Of a DNA stretch of 64,000 nucleotides, positions 23,712 through 34,682 are shown one piece after another. Source of the DNA: Bradysia coprophila (taxonomy: Eukaryota > Arthropoda > Insecta > Diptera > Sciaridae); contig NW_023503329.1 in assembly GCF_014529535.1 (NCBI RefSeq), forward strand, positions 3,305,367-3,369,366. Direction: 5' to 3'. A program made the position numbers and the translations under genes. Within the stretch, counting starts at the first letter, position 1. Each line of letters starts with the position of its first letter. The notes beneath the pieces were generated by a model. That model saw only the letters and a list, made by a program, of their open reading frames with translations, did no database searches and was not told where the DNA came from.

Positions 23712-25022
23712 ATGTTATTAAGAATACCACTGATTTATCACTTAGTCCGCCGTAACGTATCCGCATTGTATGGCGATAGAACAAAAGGAAACTACCCCAT
23801 CCTGCGACCGTACTTCGATTTCAACACAAAGCTTCACGACAAACAGAAATTGGAACAGAACATTACGCGACGAAAGCTGAACATTGACTTGAATAAAATC
23901 AACAAGCTTTGGTCAACGTACGCAGCACTGTCCAAAAAACAATATGATCTGGAACGGAGGCCAAAGGAGATAGTTGACTCTATGAAGAATGTCGATCCAA
24001 AGGCAAAAGGAAGTGACGATTTGACTAGGAAATACGAGATTGAACTAGCGATGGTCAAATCGGACTTGAAAGCATTGAAAGAGAGCGCTCATGCTGTGGA
24101 GGATCTATTCATACACACATTTCTGGACCTGCCGAATGACATCAACGAACGAACACCGCTCGATGTGAATAGAGTCCACTTCAGTCACTCCGATCAACAA
24201 ACCATCACCGAAGATGACACGGAAAACCATTTGAACAAAGTCAATTACTTGGAATATCATGATCCGCACTGTTATTTCCTCAAAGGTGATGCCGCCGAAT
24301 ATGACCTAGCGCTGCCATTCTATTGCATGGAAATGTTTGGTTCGCACGGTTTCATACCGTTCTCGAATCCAGATTTCATCCGAAGCGTTCTGGCCGAAGG
24401 TGCTGGCGTCGATAAGAGCGACTTAATGACTATTGTGGACGAAGATCTCGATAATAAATTAAATCTAATGCACATAGCTGGCGGTGGTTCAATGCTCAGT
24501 TTTTTGGGTTTCGTCACCCGATTGATGGTGTACAAAAACCTCCTGCCACTGAAGTTTGTGTCGAGCGGTAAAGTGTTTTCGAATCGAGACACCAGTTCGT
24601 CGGAGGATTATGGATTGTATTCGGCATGCCAAACGACAAATGTTCAACTATTTTGCATGACCACCAACGGATCGGAAGCGTTGAATCAATTCGATGAAAT
24701 AGTTGGGCAAATGATTGAATTTTACAAACGTTTGGACAGAATGTTTCGCGTTGTGTATGTGACTGGCGATCAATTGGATCAAGCGGAAGATTCCCGAGCC
24801 GTATTCGAGATTTTTTCACATCAACGGAAATGTTTCATTCCGGTTGGTCATTTAAGTAGCTACGGTGATTATGTCAGCAAAAGGCTTCTGATCGCCTTCA
24901 AGGACGGTAATGCGAAGGAGATGCAATTTCCTCATTTGATTTCGGGAAGCCTTATCAATGTAACGAAGTATTTAGCAATTCTGTTGGAAGACAAAGGTGC
25001 ACTTAAAACACCAAAGATGTGA
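23712..25022 (+). CDS. Slimp: SLIMP, seryl-tRNA-synthetase-like insect mitochondrial protein
   Basis: Catalytically inactive paralogue of mitochondrial seryl-tRNA synthetase; in Drosophila it pairs with SerRS2 and also affects mitochondrial DNA and LON protease. A single uninterrupted exon of 436 residues. The N-terminus (MLLRIPLIYHLVRRNVSALYG) is a basic mitochondrial presequence. The coiled tRNA-binding arm lies at about residues 50-145 (KLNIDLNKINKLW, then KYEIELAMVKSDLKAL). The class II fold follows with YLEYHDPHCYFLKGDAAEYDLALPFY, AGGGSMLSFLGFVTRLMVYK and LKFVSSGKVFSNRDTSSSEDYG at the motif 2 position. At motif 3, where SerRS has a G-R pair, this protein reads ISGSLINVTKYLAILLED, so the ATP-binding arginine is gone. 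That loss is what separates SLIMP from true SerRS. AATAAA is at 25120. Confidence 0.93.
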   Translation: MLLRIPLIYHLVRRNVSALYGDRTKGNYPILRPYFDFNTKLHDKQKLEQNITRRKLNIDLNKINKLWSTYAALSKKQYDLERRPKEIVDSMKNVDPKAKGSDDLTRKYEIELAMVKSDLKALKESAHAVEDLFIHTFLDLPNDINERTPLDVNRVHFSHSDQQTITEDDTENHLNKVNYLEYHDPHCYFLKGDAAEYDLALPFYCMEMFGSHGFIPFSNPDFIRSVLAEGAGVDKSDLMTIVDEDLDNKLNLMHIAGGGSMLSFLGFVTRLMVYKNLLPLKFVSSGKVFSNRDTSSSEDYGLYSACQTTNVQLFCMTTNGSEALNQFDEIVGQMIEFYKRLDRMFRVVYVTGDQLDQAEDSRAVFEIFSHQRKCFIPVGHLSSYGDYVSKRLLIAFKDGNAKEMQFPHLISGSLINVTKYLAILLEDKGALKTPKM

Positions 25023-25119
25023 GAAGATTTTTGAAATAGAAAAAATTTAAAAAATCTTTAGTTTTTCATTTCCTTCAACTGGCTAGTGTAACAACATTAA
25101 AAACTGAGACGAATGGTAA

Positions 25120-25125
25120 AATAAA
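25120..25125 (+). terminator. Poly(A) signal of SLIMP, next to the XRCC4 stop
   Basis: AATAAA 98 bp after the SLIMP stop and only 28 bp before the XRCC4 stop codon on the other strand, so cleavage would put the SLIMP 3' end inside or opposite XRCC4 sequence. Confidence 0.55.
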
Positions 25126-25152
25126 ATGTTTAATAATCACCACCAGCGAATT

Positions 25153-26037
25153 TCACATATCACACAGCATCACCTCGGTATCACGTTCATAAATGTCCAT
25201 TGAATCAGTTTTTGCTTCTTCAACGTTACCACTCGTACTGCTCGCTTCCTTAATCGTTTCGTTCGTCGCCTGATTTCGACGTTTCGGTATCGCTGCCAAA
25301 ACGGATACGTTATCAGAGGACTGGTTACCGGACGTCGACGCAACAATAGAACTTCTTTCTCGAAAATGTGATTGACTGGAATAATCCAGGTCGCTGTCAC
25401 TTCCGTCACTCTCAAAATCGTCATCCACAGCGATTGTTGAGCGATTCCTGATCGTCTTCTCCAATTCGGCAATTTTGTCCTTTTTCGCGTTCAGAAGTGC
25501 GGCGAATTTTGTCATCAGAACATTTTCCATTCGCACTTTTTCGTCGACGCACTTTTCCAACGCCGATTTCATACAGTCATACGTTTCATTCAGTTGACTA
25601 ATTTCCAGGCGCAATGCGTCGATTTGAATTTGTTTTTCTTCATTCGATTTGATTGAATTCAGCAGAATTTGCTCAACTGCATCGGTTTGCTCCACCAAAT
25701 CCACTTCACCGTAAGTTATTCGAAGTCCGGCGTCGGTAACTTTACAAAATTTAAACGACTCACTGGTCAAATGGTAAGTGAAAGTCGGAAGACCGTTCGG
25801 AGTGCATAAGGCAAGTTTGACGTCAACCAGGAATTCGCTGGCATCCGTTTCCAATGCGTCTGCCGTAGCACTTAATTTCGATTTTAGCAACGTTCCTCTG
25901 TAGCCCTGTTTACCGTTGGTGGAATACACGCTCATTACGATTGACTCGTCGGTCCACAACGTTTGGATGACTATTGTACCGCTCGGAATGTAGGAATCAT
26001 TGTAATTGGGTAATGAATTCACCACGCAATTGTTCAT
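25153..26037 (-). CDS. XRCC4: XRCC4, non-homologous end-joining scaffold
   Basis: Nuclear partner of DNA ligase IV in double-strand-break repair. Single exon of 294 residues. The globular head spans about residues 1-118 with the family pattern SGTIVIQTLWTDESIVMSVY, GYRGTLLKS, and FTYHLTSESFKFCKV. A long coiled coil follows (about 120-200: EEKQIQIDALRLEISQL, SALEKCVDEKVRMENVLMTK), including KFAALLNAKKDKIAELEK, which corresponds to the human RFILVLNEKKTKI stretch near the ligase IV site. The acidic, Ser-rich tail (DDDFESDGSDSD) and a KRR basic patch match the disordered tail with its nuclear signal. Identity is low overall, but order, length and coil position fit. Divergent from NMD3 with 310 bp between starts. 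Confidence 0.82.
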   Translation of the reverse strand: MNNCVVNSLPNYNDSYIPSGTIVIQTLWTDESIVMSVYSTNGKQGYRGTLLKSKLSATADALETDASEFLVDVKLALCTPNGLPTFTYHLTSESFKFCKVTDAGLRITYGEVDLVEQTDAVEQILLNSIKSNEEKQIQIDALRLEISQLNETYDCMKSALEKCVDEKVRMENVLMTKFAALLNAKKDKIAELEKTIRNRSTIAVDDDFESDGSDSDLDYSSQSHFRERSSIVASTSGNQSSDNVSVLAAIPKRRNQATNETIKEASSTSGNVEEAKTDSMDIYERDTEVMLCDM

Positions 26038-26347
26038 GTTCGCTGCGATCAGATTTCATTTGTTTAATTCAAGTTTTGTGTTGTTATCACGGTCTCACCT
26101 GTTCGGCAAATTAATGAAAATGTTTCTCAAAACGATATCCTTCCGCAGTTGTAAACACAAGACTGTCAATCTTTGTTTGTTTATCAACTGTGTGAGCAGA
26201 GCAGTGTGAGCTGACGCACTCTAATGCTGATGATGACAGTTAATGACAGTCGCAATGACATAAGGATTTTCTACAAATGTGTGGATAAACATCGTGGTCG
26301 ATTCAAGAAATAAATTCTGTTTTCGCTATTTGATAACATCCATAACG
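26038..26347. promoter_or_regulatory. Divergent XRCC4 / NMD3 intergenic promoter region
   Basis: Only 310 bp separate the two start codons on opposite strands, so both promoters and 5' UTRs must be packed here. No TATA box is obvious on either strand. The region has a tandem TGACAGTTAATGACAGTC at about 26234. Shared regulation is inference from spacing only. Confidence 0.6.
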
Positions 26348-28116
26348 ATGGAGTACGTCAATTTGAACGAGTATTCAGTCAAACAGGAGTCCGGCACAGA
26401 TGGTTCGAAGGCTAACGTGTAAGTGAATTACGCCATTATAATACCACGAACCAACGTTATAACCTCACTAATCAACCAATCGTACATCCTCGCTCAGATT
26501 ATGTTGCGAATGTGGAATTCTCATCGAACCGAATCCTGCGAACATGTGCGTCGGCTGCTTGCGTACACATGTCGACATCACCGAAGATGTGCCCAAACAA
26601 GCAACCCTGTACTTTTGCCGCAATTGCGAACGGTACCTACATCCGCCTAGCGAATGGGTCCACTGTGCTCTGGAGTCCAGAGAATTGCTGTCGATTTGTC
26701 TGAAGAAGTTGAAGGGATTGAAAGATTTGAAATTGATCGATGCTGGATTCATTTGGACGGAGCCGCATTCGAGGCGACTGAAAGTGAAATTAACCGTACA
26801 CAAGGAAGTGTTCGGCGGGACGATGTTGCAACAAGTGTTTGTCGTCGAATTTGCAGTAAACAATCAAATGTGCGACGATTGTCATCGAACGGAAGCGAAG
26901 GATTATTGGTCGTGTTTGGTGCAGGTACGACAACGGGCCGAGAACAAGAAGACATTCTACTATTTGGAACAGTTGATCTTGAAGCATAAAGCACACGAGT
27001 CGACATTAGGCATTAAACCGGAATCGGGCGGATTGGACTTCTACTACGCTAATGAAAATCATGCGAGAAAGATGGTCGATTTCCTGCAAACAATGTTACC
27101 AGTGAGGTGCACCGAATCGAAGCGTTTGATTTCGCATGACATCCATAGCAACACATACAATTGCAAATTCACATATTCCATCGACATTGCTCCATTGTCC
27201 AAGGACAGTTTGGTTTGTTTGAATAAAAAGTTAGCTCACCAGTTGGGTAGCATATCGCAAGTGTGTCTGGTGGCTAGAGTCGCAAATACAATCCACTTGA
27301 TTGATCCGAAAAGTGCACAACGTAAGTAGACTATATGCTCATTGCAAAAACGATGTTTCTCATCGGGCCATAATATTCTAGTTGCTGAAATATCGGCGAA
27401 TGTCTTCTATCGTCAGCCATTCGACGCGATATGTAATCCAAAGCATCTAACCGAATACATTGTGATGGATGTCGAAGTGGTGCGTAACCGAGATTTGCAT
27501 TGTTTCCCCGGTCAAGGTAAGATATCGCAAAAACACGTCGTCTCCGATATTTGGGTGGTGAAAGCATCTGAGCTTGGAATCAATGACAACACCATTCACA
27601 CCAAAACCCACCTGGGACACATCCTGAAACCCGGCGATTCGGTGTTGGGCTACAATTTGCTCGATGCAAACATCAACGATGCTAATTTCGACAAATTGGA
27701 TAAAGATAAGGTGCCCGACGTTGTTCTCGTGAAGAAATTCTACGGTGATGCGCTCGGCCGACGGAATATGAGAAATTGGAAATTGAAACATTTGTCGGAA
27801 GAGGCCACCAATTTGGATAAAACTCACAGGTAAGTTCACTCCTGCGGCCCGTGACCGATTTTCTGTTTGCATTGAAATTAATTAATTTTGTCATCCATCC
27901 AGGGACTACAATCAGTTCTTGGAAGATTTGGAAGAAGATCCACAACTGCGGCAAAACGTCAACATTTTCCGTGATGCTAATAAACAAATTCCGGTCGACA
28001 CAAATGATATGGATGATCCGTCGGTGCCGAAAATTACGCTCGAAGAAATGTTGGATGATTTGAATTTGGAAGATGTGGAAATGGGTGGTGAGGATGATGG
28101 TGATGAAAACATGTAA
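26348..28116 (+). CDS. Nmd3: NMD3, 60S ribosomal subunit export adaptor
   Basis: Binds nascent 60S subunits in the nucleus and bridges them to CRM1 for export. Four exons, 26348-26418, 26498-27321, 27382-27829 and 27903-28116, give 518 residues. The zinc-binding N-terminus has four CxxC pairs: CCECG, CVGCL, CRNC and CDDCH. Diagnostic blocks are HCALESRELLSICLKKLK, LIDAGFIWTEPHSRRLKVKLT, KTFYYLEQLILKH, GLDFYYANENHARKMVDFL, RLISHDIHSNTYNCKFTYS, HLGHILKPGDSVLGYNL and RVPDVVL-like DKVPDVVLVKKFYG. The acidic C-terminus (TLEEMLDDLNLEDVEM) resembles the leucine-rich export signal region. All splice phases agree. Poly(A) signal AATAAA at 28136. Confidence 0.97.
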
Positions 28117-28135
28117 ACCGATTTATTGATGGACC

Positions 28136-28141
28136 AATAAA
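28136..28141 (+). terminator. Poly(A) signal of NMD3
   Basis: Canonical AATAAA 20 bp after the NMD3 stop codon. Confidence 0.65.
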
Positions 28142-28402
28142 GAAACAGTTCCAAGAGAATTCAGAAAATGATGAAAATAGGAAAATTGATTGATTGGTGG
28201 GTTGTCATCAAGAAATTTATTCGAATGAAGAGTTTATTCACGTAAAGGTAAGTCAGTAAAGTCTTGTCGAAAGGGAAGCTGAATTTACTTCTTGCCATTT
28301 TTCCTCCTTCCGATTTTCAATTATTCTAACAGGCAGGTCTTTTGACTTTTATTTGGAAATTCCCTCTGAAGTTGAAGTTTATTTAGAATTTTTAAATCCT
28401 TG

Positions 28403-28611
28403 AGAGATCTTTAAGGCAGGGCCTATTTTGTAGAATTGAAATTCTAAAAAATTCTACAAATTTCTAAAAATTCTGAATTTTTATACAAATTTCTTAAAAA
28501 TTCTTTTTTAGAATTTTATAGAATTTTTCAGAAAATTTTAGACATTCCAGAAATTTGTATAATTTTTTAGAATTCAAATTCTAGAAAATAGGCCCTGCCT
28601 TGAAGATCTCT
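28403..28611. repeat. Palindromic element with GGCAGGGCCTATTTT ends
   Basis: The outer arms AGATCTTTAAGGCAGGGCCT and AGGCCCTGCCTTGAAGATCT are near-perfect inverted copies, continuing inward through TAGAATT/GAATTCTA words for about 60 nt. The middle is built of AAATTTCTAAAAATTC-type AT-rich repeats. Non-coding foldback element. Confidence 0.8.
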
Positions 28612-29582
28612 CCGCTCACTCTGTAAACTGAAAATCTGATGAGGTGTGTCCGATTTACAGACGAAGACCGAAATTGTACGACGGGGATTTAGTAGCTTTT
28701 TTAACTCTATGTACACTGAAAACGAAAAGAACTCAATGCTAACTGATTCGCTTCAGAATCAGTCTTCCAGTTGTTGTCCAGAACATCAGACTTTTTAAGA
28801 ATCATTCTCTATCGATTGGGGTCTATATCCCTAGAAATATTCTTCCAAATACAATTTTAGTACAATAGCCACAATTAATCCGACGAATGCGTCAATTTAA
28901 AGATTTAAAAATATGTTCTCATGTCCATTTTAAATGACTGCAAATCTTCAGAAATATTCTTTGGGGTCGATTCACATTAGTCTAGCGCATGAACAATGTG
29001 ATACCCATGGTCATACGACAAAGACATCTTTAAAAAAATCGAATTTTACGATATGGATGAAAGAAAAGCTGTGGCAAATGACCAACACTTTTGCAACATC
29101 AATAATTTCATAAAGGCACTGCATATCAATGAATATCCGAGAATGTTTCTAAGATTGGACATTGAAGATCTAGATAATGAGAGAAGCAGAAAAACTGGAA
29201 AAAGTTTTTATTTTGTGAAAAATGGGTTGCTTTCATTCATTCGAAATTTTTACAGCTCATCTCAAACTGCATAAAAGAGAAGAGTGTAGAGGAAAGCTTT
29301 TACCGTTGTTTCCGTTCATTTTCAGCATTATCGTTAGGAACTATGCAAGAACCACTATTAATTACCATCTGATCTTGAAGTCTTTGTATCAGTGTAAGGA
29401 ATATGGGGTACTCAGTACTCAGAACTCACTTCCAGTAAACACCAGATCTGATGATCTCACTCTTACAACCTGTTGTGAACATACTGTTTTGCGGGCAATT
29501 CGACCAATTGGTGCAAAACAACTCATATGTGAATTGTATTGATCCACGGCGAGTTCGGAAGGGTTAATTTTACCTATTTATT
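28612..29582. other. Non-coding stretch, one unsupported small open frame
   Basis: An open frame of 73 codons at 29053-29274 (+) has an ATG and ordinary amino-acid composition (LHINEYPRMFLRLDIEDLD) but no family resemblance and no recognisable splice partners. I do not call it a gene. Confidence 0.4.
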
Positions 29583-29842
29583 CCGAGTGCTGGAATCGAA
29601 TTCGATACAAAAGCCTTTCAGAACAAGTTAGGAACAACAATTTTCCAAAACGACGTTGGAAATACGCGACAACGTCGCGATATTGCGACACTAGTTAGGA
29701 AAAGTACTTTTCCTAACTAACTTGGAAATGTCGTGACTTCGTTGAGTATTTTCAATTTCAACGTCGTTTTTAGGAAAAACGTTGTTCCTCACTTATGCTA
29801 AAAGGCTTAGAGAATTTGATACCAGAACTCGATTCCGACTCG
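29583..29842. repeat. 260-bp foldback element with AACGACGTTG arms
   Basis: Outer inverted ends CGAGTGCTGGAATCGAATTC and the mirror GATTCCGACTCG, then AAAAGCCTTT with its mirror, GTTAGGAACAAC and GTTGTTCCTCAC, AACGACGTTG and CAACGTCGTT, closing at a central AGGAAAAGTACTTTTCCT palindrome near 29697. Arms are imperfect but collinear over more than 100 nt. Confidence 0.8.
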
Positions 29843-32800
29843 TGTTGAAAATCTTTCATTCGCTAAGAAAGTCTTTTAGCACGCGTTAGGAAGGTTAGGA
29901 AGATTATGCTGAAAACGTTAAAAAGCGTCCTTGAAAAGTACGGTTTTCGATGCATGTGAGCATGTGTCATTGAAAATACTTTACGCTACCAGTGAAATCC
30001 TTAAGGGTAATAGGAACTACACAATTTCTTTTTACACCATTTCTTCGTATTGTAAGTCAATTCACGCCGTAAGTGCGGTCGAAATTCAAAATGGAAAGTG
30101 CAGAGGTTGTTTGGGTTGTTTCAAAGGAAGCGTTGAAATGTATTTTTCGGTTCACTTTTTCATCGAATCATTCTCTTAAAATTCAAATTTTAGGCACACT
30201 TACGGCGTGAATTTCCTTTAAATCGACTTTTCTGGACGCAACTTCTACAAAATAACCTAAAAGTCGTAAAAGCACACCAACCGTTTCAAAAGAAATCTTT
30301 TTTTTCCTCATTTCGATGTTTTCTAAATTTTCTTGATAATGAAAAGGTGAGCTGGGGAAGAAGCTAAACCGGCTACATTTGTGAGCCAATATAGACCATG
30401 CGGTAATATTCGGTAATATTCGGTCGAGTCGGTGGTGAAGAAATGTAAACTGTTAGACCATCTACATCTGTTGGGATTTCGATTTCGATTATTTCGATCA
30501 GTAAATGTAGTGGCAATGTAAAATCCCTCAACATAATTCGACAATGATACAAACTCATTGTACCGATAAAACATTTTTACTTTTCATAAACAAAGACCTT
30601 CTGCCTCCATCCACACACATCGATAGAAAAGAAAAAGGTTATAATCGTTCTTGTTCCGTACACAAATATAGCAGTGTAAAATCAATGTACATATGCACAA
30701 GTAGTAGAAAAACGATATGTATCTTTTGCCCCATAACCATGCTTGATACTCTCTCAATACACAACATTGTATATTCACAAGTTGATATATGTGCTTTTTA
30801 GTCACACCGCTCAGAAAAGACAGTGTATTCAAAGTAAGCATAACAGTTCCAATTAAAGATTATAAAAGACGAACAAATTTTCATCAATTTTTATTTTTAA
30901 AAGAATTTTATTGCTAAAATTGAGTAAATTAAAATCGATTTTTCCGAATTGCCAACTATATAAATCGTCGAAAACAAATATATTAATAATAAACCGACAG
31001 CAGAGAGCGACAGTGTATTATAGTGTATAGACAGTTTAAACCAGTCAGTCAATCTCGTCCCCGATAAAAGAAGTCTTGTTCTCGAATGGTGAGTGTCGAT
31101 ATAATATGATAAGGAAACGATTAAAATTTTTTTATGTTACAATGAATCAGAGATACCAAACTGCACTGTGTACACCTAACTAACACCTCACTGCAGGGAA
31201 CATATTGTCTGTGCTTCAACCTATTTTTAGTTTTAGTGGGCAAAACAACGAAAAAAAAAATAATTAAATATTTAAGGTCATGCACAATACACACGTCAGT
31301 TACGATAATAATGTTGAATCCACATTAGCACAAAATTGCGGAATGGTTGAATTTAAAAAGAAAACATTTTTGACGAACGACAATATCCTTCTGGTTTGTT
31401 GTATCAATTTAAAATCTGAATGGCGATGGTGTACATTGTCAACAGAACTTTCAATATTAATTTCGATATCTTTTGCTAGAGCCTCTCTATATAACAGCGA
31501 TTTAACAACGAAAATTATTACAATGAAACGAGTGGATTTATTAATGCCGTATGCGATAAGTGAGAATGATGAAATCTTATAAAATTCACACATTTCTTTG
31601 ATTATATTCGTGTGTATTGTAAAATCAGTTTTCAATATACGTTAAAGACTGTGGCAACTAACGAAACAATTTCATCGCAAGCATACATGCATTCTATAGT
31701 TGGTGATTCGAAGATTATTCATGCGGAAGTATAGTGTAATGATGAATTTGGGATTATTTAAGGGCACTTAAATCCAGATTAAGCCCACCACTACGCTTAC
31801 GTATCTGGTTTCAGTTATCGCTTAAAATTTCAGCTGAATGATATTCCGCCATGTTAAAAATGTTGACTAAGTAGTTTTACATGTAGCATCCCATGGAAAT
31901 GATTCATTCTGATGACATTTGTAGTAATTTTATTTTCCGCAGGATCTAACGAGGGAAGTACAGTTGAACTTAGAACGTTTTTATTTTGACGAGAGTGCAG
32001 TCAAAAGTCCCATGCAAGAACTATTATTAGTCAAAATAACAATGTTTAAATGGTGACTTAATCTAATATTTATCTGTGATCTTCAATCATATATCTTCTT
32101 TCCAATTTTTTTTGAAGAACCGTAAACAAAAGATCTGATGAGCCACATGGTATGAGAATGACAAAATTTGGCACTGTAGCCTAATGTAAAAGTTAGGGTT
32201 TTTACGTCATAAATCACGTAGGAAGATTCGGATATCATGTAGTTGTTTTACCAGCTAGTCCACTCATGACTCATCCGAACACAATACTTATAGGTGTTTG
32301 TAATAAGGGTACAAAGTCACACGCATGTGAATGTTGATGTTAAACCAGTGTAAAAACAGACGCAGTGTGATTTTCTTGGTGACGTAAGTTGGTAAAACAG
32401 CTGACGACAACCTCAATTTGATTGACATTTACTGAATTAGGGCTTTAGCCAAAGGGAATTATGACATTAAGATTCAAAATCCTATGCTATGGTCCTTCCA
32501 ATAGATTAAGAGTGGCTCGTTGGGTATGTATGAGCGTTTTTAATTTAGGTGGAAGCACGGGGTTTCGGTGTGATTTAAAATTGAGTTTCTCTATGTTGAC
32601 ATTGCAACGTCAAATATATGTCCAAGATCTTTCATTTCGACTAGGTGCAGGCTTTTTTCACCAAGCAGTCTGCGTAGCCTTCCAATTTAAATATCTTCAA
32701 TTTGTCAACAACATGCTAAAAACAAAAATCAAAAGCTCGATCAAAACGTACTTGAAACCGGTGGCGATTCACTTGCCAACTGACAATACATGAACCAATT

Positions 32801-34538
32801 CAAGGCAGTTCTCCAGCAACAGATCATCTTCAAGAAACGGTACCTTCAGACGTAACCTCACTTAAGCTTCGTTTGATGTTTGGTTCATTCATTCATTTGT
32901 ATGAGTTTTTTACGTGGATGTCGTTTCTTAACGGCCTTGAAGATGATCTACTGCACACGGATTGTCAACAACACTTGGTGGCCAAAAATTACCCGACGTA
33001 TCTTGCAAATTTCATTTGTATTCATGATTTTTGGCATTCAAATGTTGTTGACAATCCGTGTGCCGTTGCTATTGTATCCCTTGGATCTAAAAATCCTGAA
33101 ACGATGATGTCCTCGTTTATGCATATGTAAATAAAAATCGTGTGAATTAAGATTAGCTCGCTTAGAATGCGTTTATTATGTACACGCACGGAATTTCGAA
33201 AACCAACACATTTTCAGTTTCTATGTTTTACTTGAGTTATCGATTTCTCCATATAAAAATGCATGGAAAACTCACAAAAAGACATAAGGTTTTGAAAGAA
33301 CACCTTGCAAAAAGCCAGTAAATCACAAAAAAGAAAATGTGTCGGTTTTCAAAATTGCGTGTCTGTAGGTGGAAGCACGGGTTTTTAGATGGTAAAATGT
33401 ATGAATGCATGTTGGCCAACTTCTAAAAATTAAAACCCTTTCCTAACCGGTGGTGACTCGCTTGACGAACGAATATTATGAGAACAAATTCCTTACTCTA
33501 TTATGGCACTAGTTTTGCTCCGGCCACAACAACATACTCATTGCGCTTTTGTTAAGACGAGACTGTGAAAATCGGGAAAGTGGTTTAAGTCAATACCCTC
33601 TCTTAGCAGCCAAATTGTCTTGTCTAAGTGTGTCTGGTTATCAAGAATAGGGCAAAAGTCATTTTAGCAACAGCAGCTAGATCGTGTATTTCGACTTTCA
33701 CCTGCACCATTTGTCATTTCTTCACCTTAAGAATTGATTCCTCGTCTAATGAATGAAAAAAAAATTCTTTCGGTTATTACTTCCAGACCACCAGTCCGTT
33801 ATAGCCCATTTTCATTACGCATTACCTGAGGAATTTAAATCTTCGTGAAACGAAATAAAGTTTCTGAAAATCTGTTACTCAAGTTGTTGTGTTTACATCA
33901 GGGAAACCTTTTTTCGGATATTTTTGCCGATAACAAGGCCGATACCGAACTTTTCCAATTTTGACCTGAATGACCTGAAGAATGTAATTCTTCGTCGTAA
34001 AAATAAGTTTTGGAAAATCGGTTGAGGTTTCGAGTTATCGTGTTAAGAATAGTATACAAAAAAGTGTTGTCACGGTGGGGCTGAACCACTTTATTTTGCG
34101 AAGGTCGTGAACATGGGATATTTTCATTGAAAATGATAGAGGGGTATGCTACGAGTAATTTGCAAGCGAAATTAAAATCCTTTAGCAGGGATAGCATATA
34201 AAATTTCCAAGTATTAACTCTCTCATGGGACACATGGGAGGATACAGAAACAGATATAATGGAGCTTTAAGAAGTGAATGAAAGAAGCTCCTAAAACTCA
34301 TTTGAGACCCAATTCACAACCATTTAGCCAAACTAAATTCAATTTGAGACGATTTCAGAAATATTTACACAAAAATTGTGTAAACAATTGTGAAACATTC
34401 GGTAAAGACTTGTGAAACTTTGTCTAATATTAGTCCCTGATATCAATCATAGTGATTCGCACGTAATATTTTCGGAAATTTCATTTCTAAAATTTCACAA
34501 AACTTCTTTAACACGTAAGGGATAATGCTCGAGCAAGC
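29843..34538. other. Gene-poor DNA with scattered short inverted and direct repeats
   Basis: No protein gene can be supported. Noted contents: an inverted pair ATTCACGCCGTAAGTG / CACTTACGGCGTGAAT at about 30060 and 30197; an inverted pair CACACGGATTGTCAACAAC / GTTGTTGACAATCCGTGTG at about 32955 and 33043; a repeated word GGTGGAAGCACGGG at about 32551 and 33369, each followed downstream by an ACCGGTGG-GA(C/T)TC(G/A)CTTG word, suggesting two copies of one repeat; and a promoter-like segment listed separately at 30957-31083. Confidence 0.4.
30957..31083 (+). promoter_or_regulatory. Possible core promoter and untranslated first exon
   Basis: TATATAAAT at about 30957 is followed after about 30 bp by a purine-rich stretch with CAGTG words (AGCAGAGAGCGACAGTG), then by GTCAGTCAATCTCGTC and a strong splice donor, GAATG|GTGAGT, near 31086. 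This is the expected layout of a TATA promoter with a 5'-UTR exon, but no downstream coding exon is identified, so the call is weak. Confidence 0.25.
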
Positions 34539-34682
34539 ACTTTAGGCACGCCGGAAAGTGCTAAGAGGTCGAGGAATACCTCCAAATAAATTTCTAAAAA
34601 TCAAAAGTCAAATTTTTGATTTTTAGAAATTTATTTCGAGGTATTCCTCGACTTCCTTAGCACTTTCTGGTGTGCCTAAAGT
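34539..34682. repeat. 144-bp near-perfect hairpin element
   Basis: Arms 34539-34605 and about 34612-34682 are inverted copies with only a few mismatches (ACTTTAGGCACGCCGGAAAG against CTTTCTGGTGTGCCTAAAGT), meeting at a loop of a few bases between GATTTTTAGAAATTTATT and its mirror. It would fold into a long uninterrupted hairpin if transcribed. Non-coding. Confidence 0.88.

Noticed and set aside
26749-27872. Several open frames opposite NMD3
   Set aside because: Shadows of NMD3 exons 2 and 3; the sense frame has clear family motifs.
32461-32793. 110-codon open frame on the plus strand
   Set aside because: Contains words repeated at 33.37 kb, and the frame does not hold in the second copy; likely repeat DNA.
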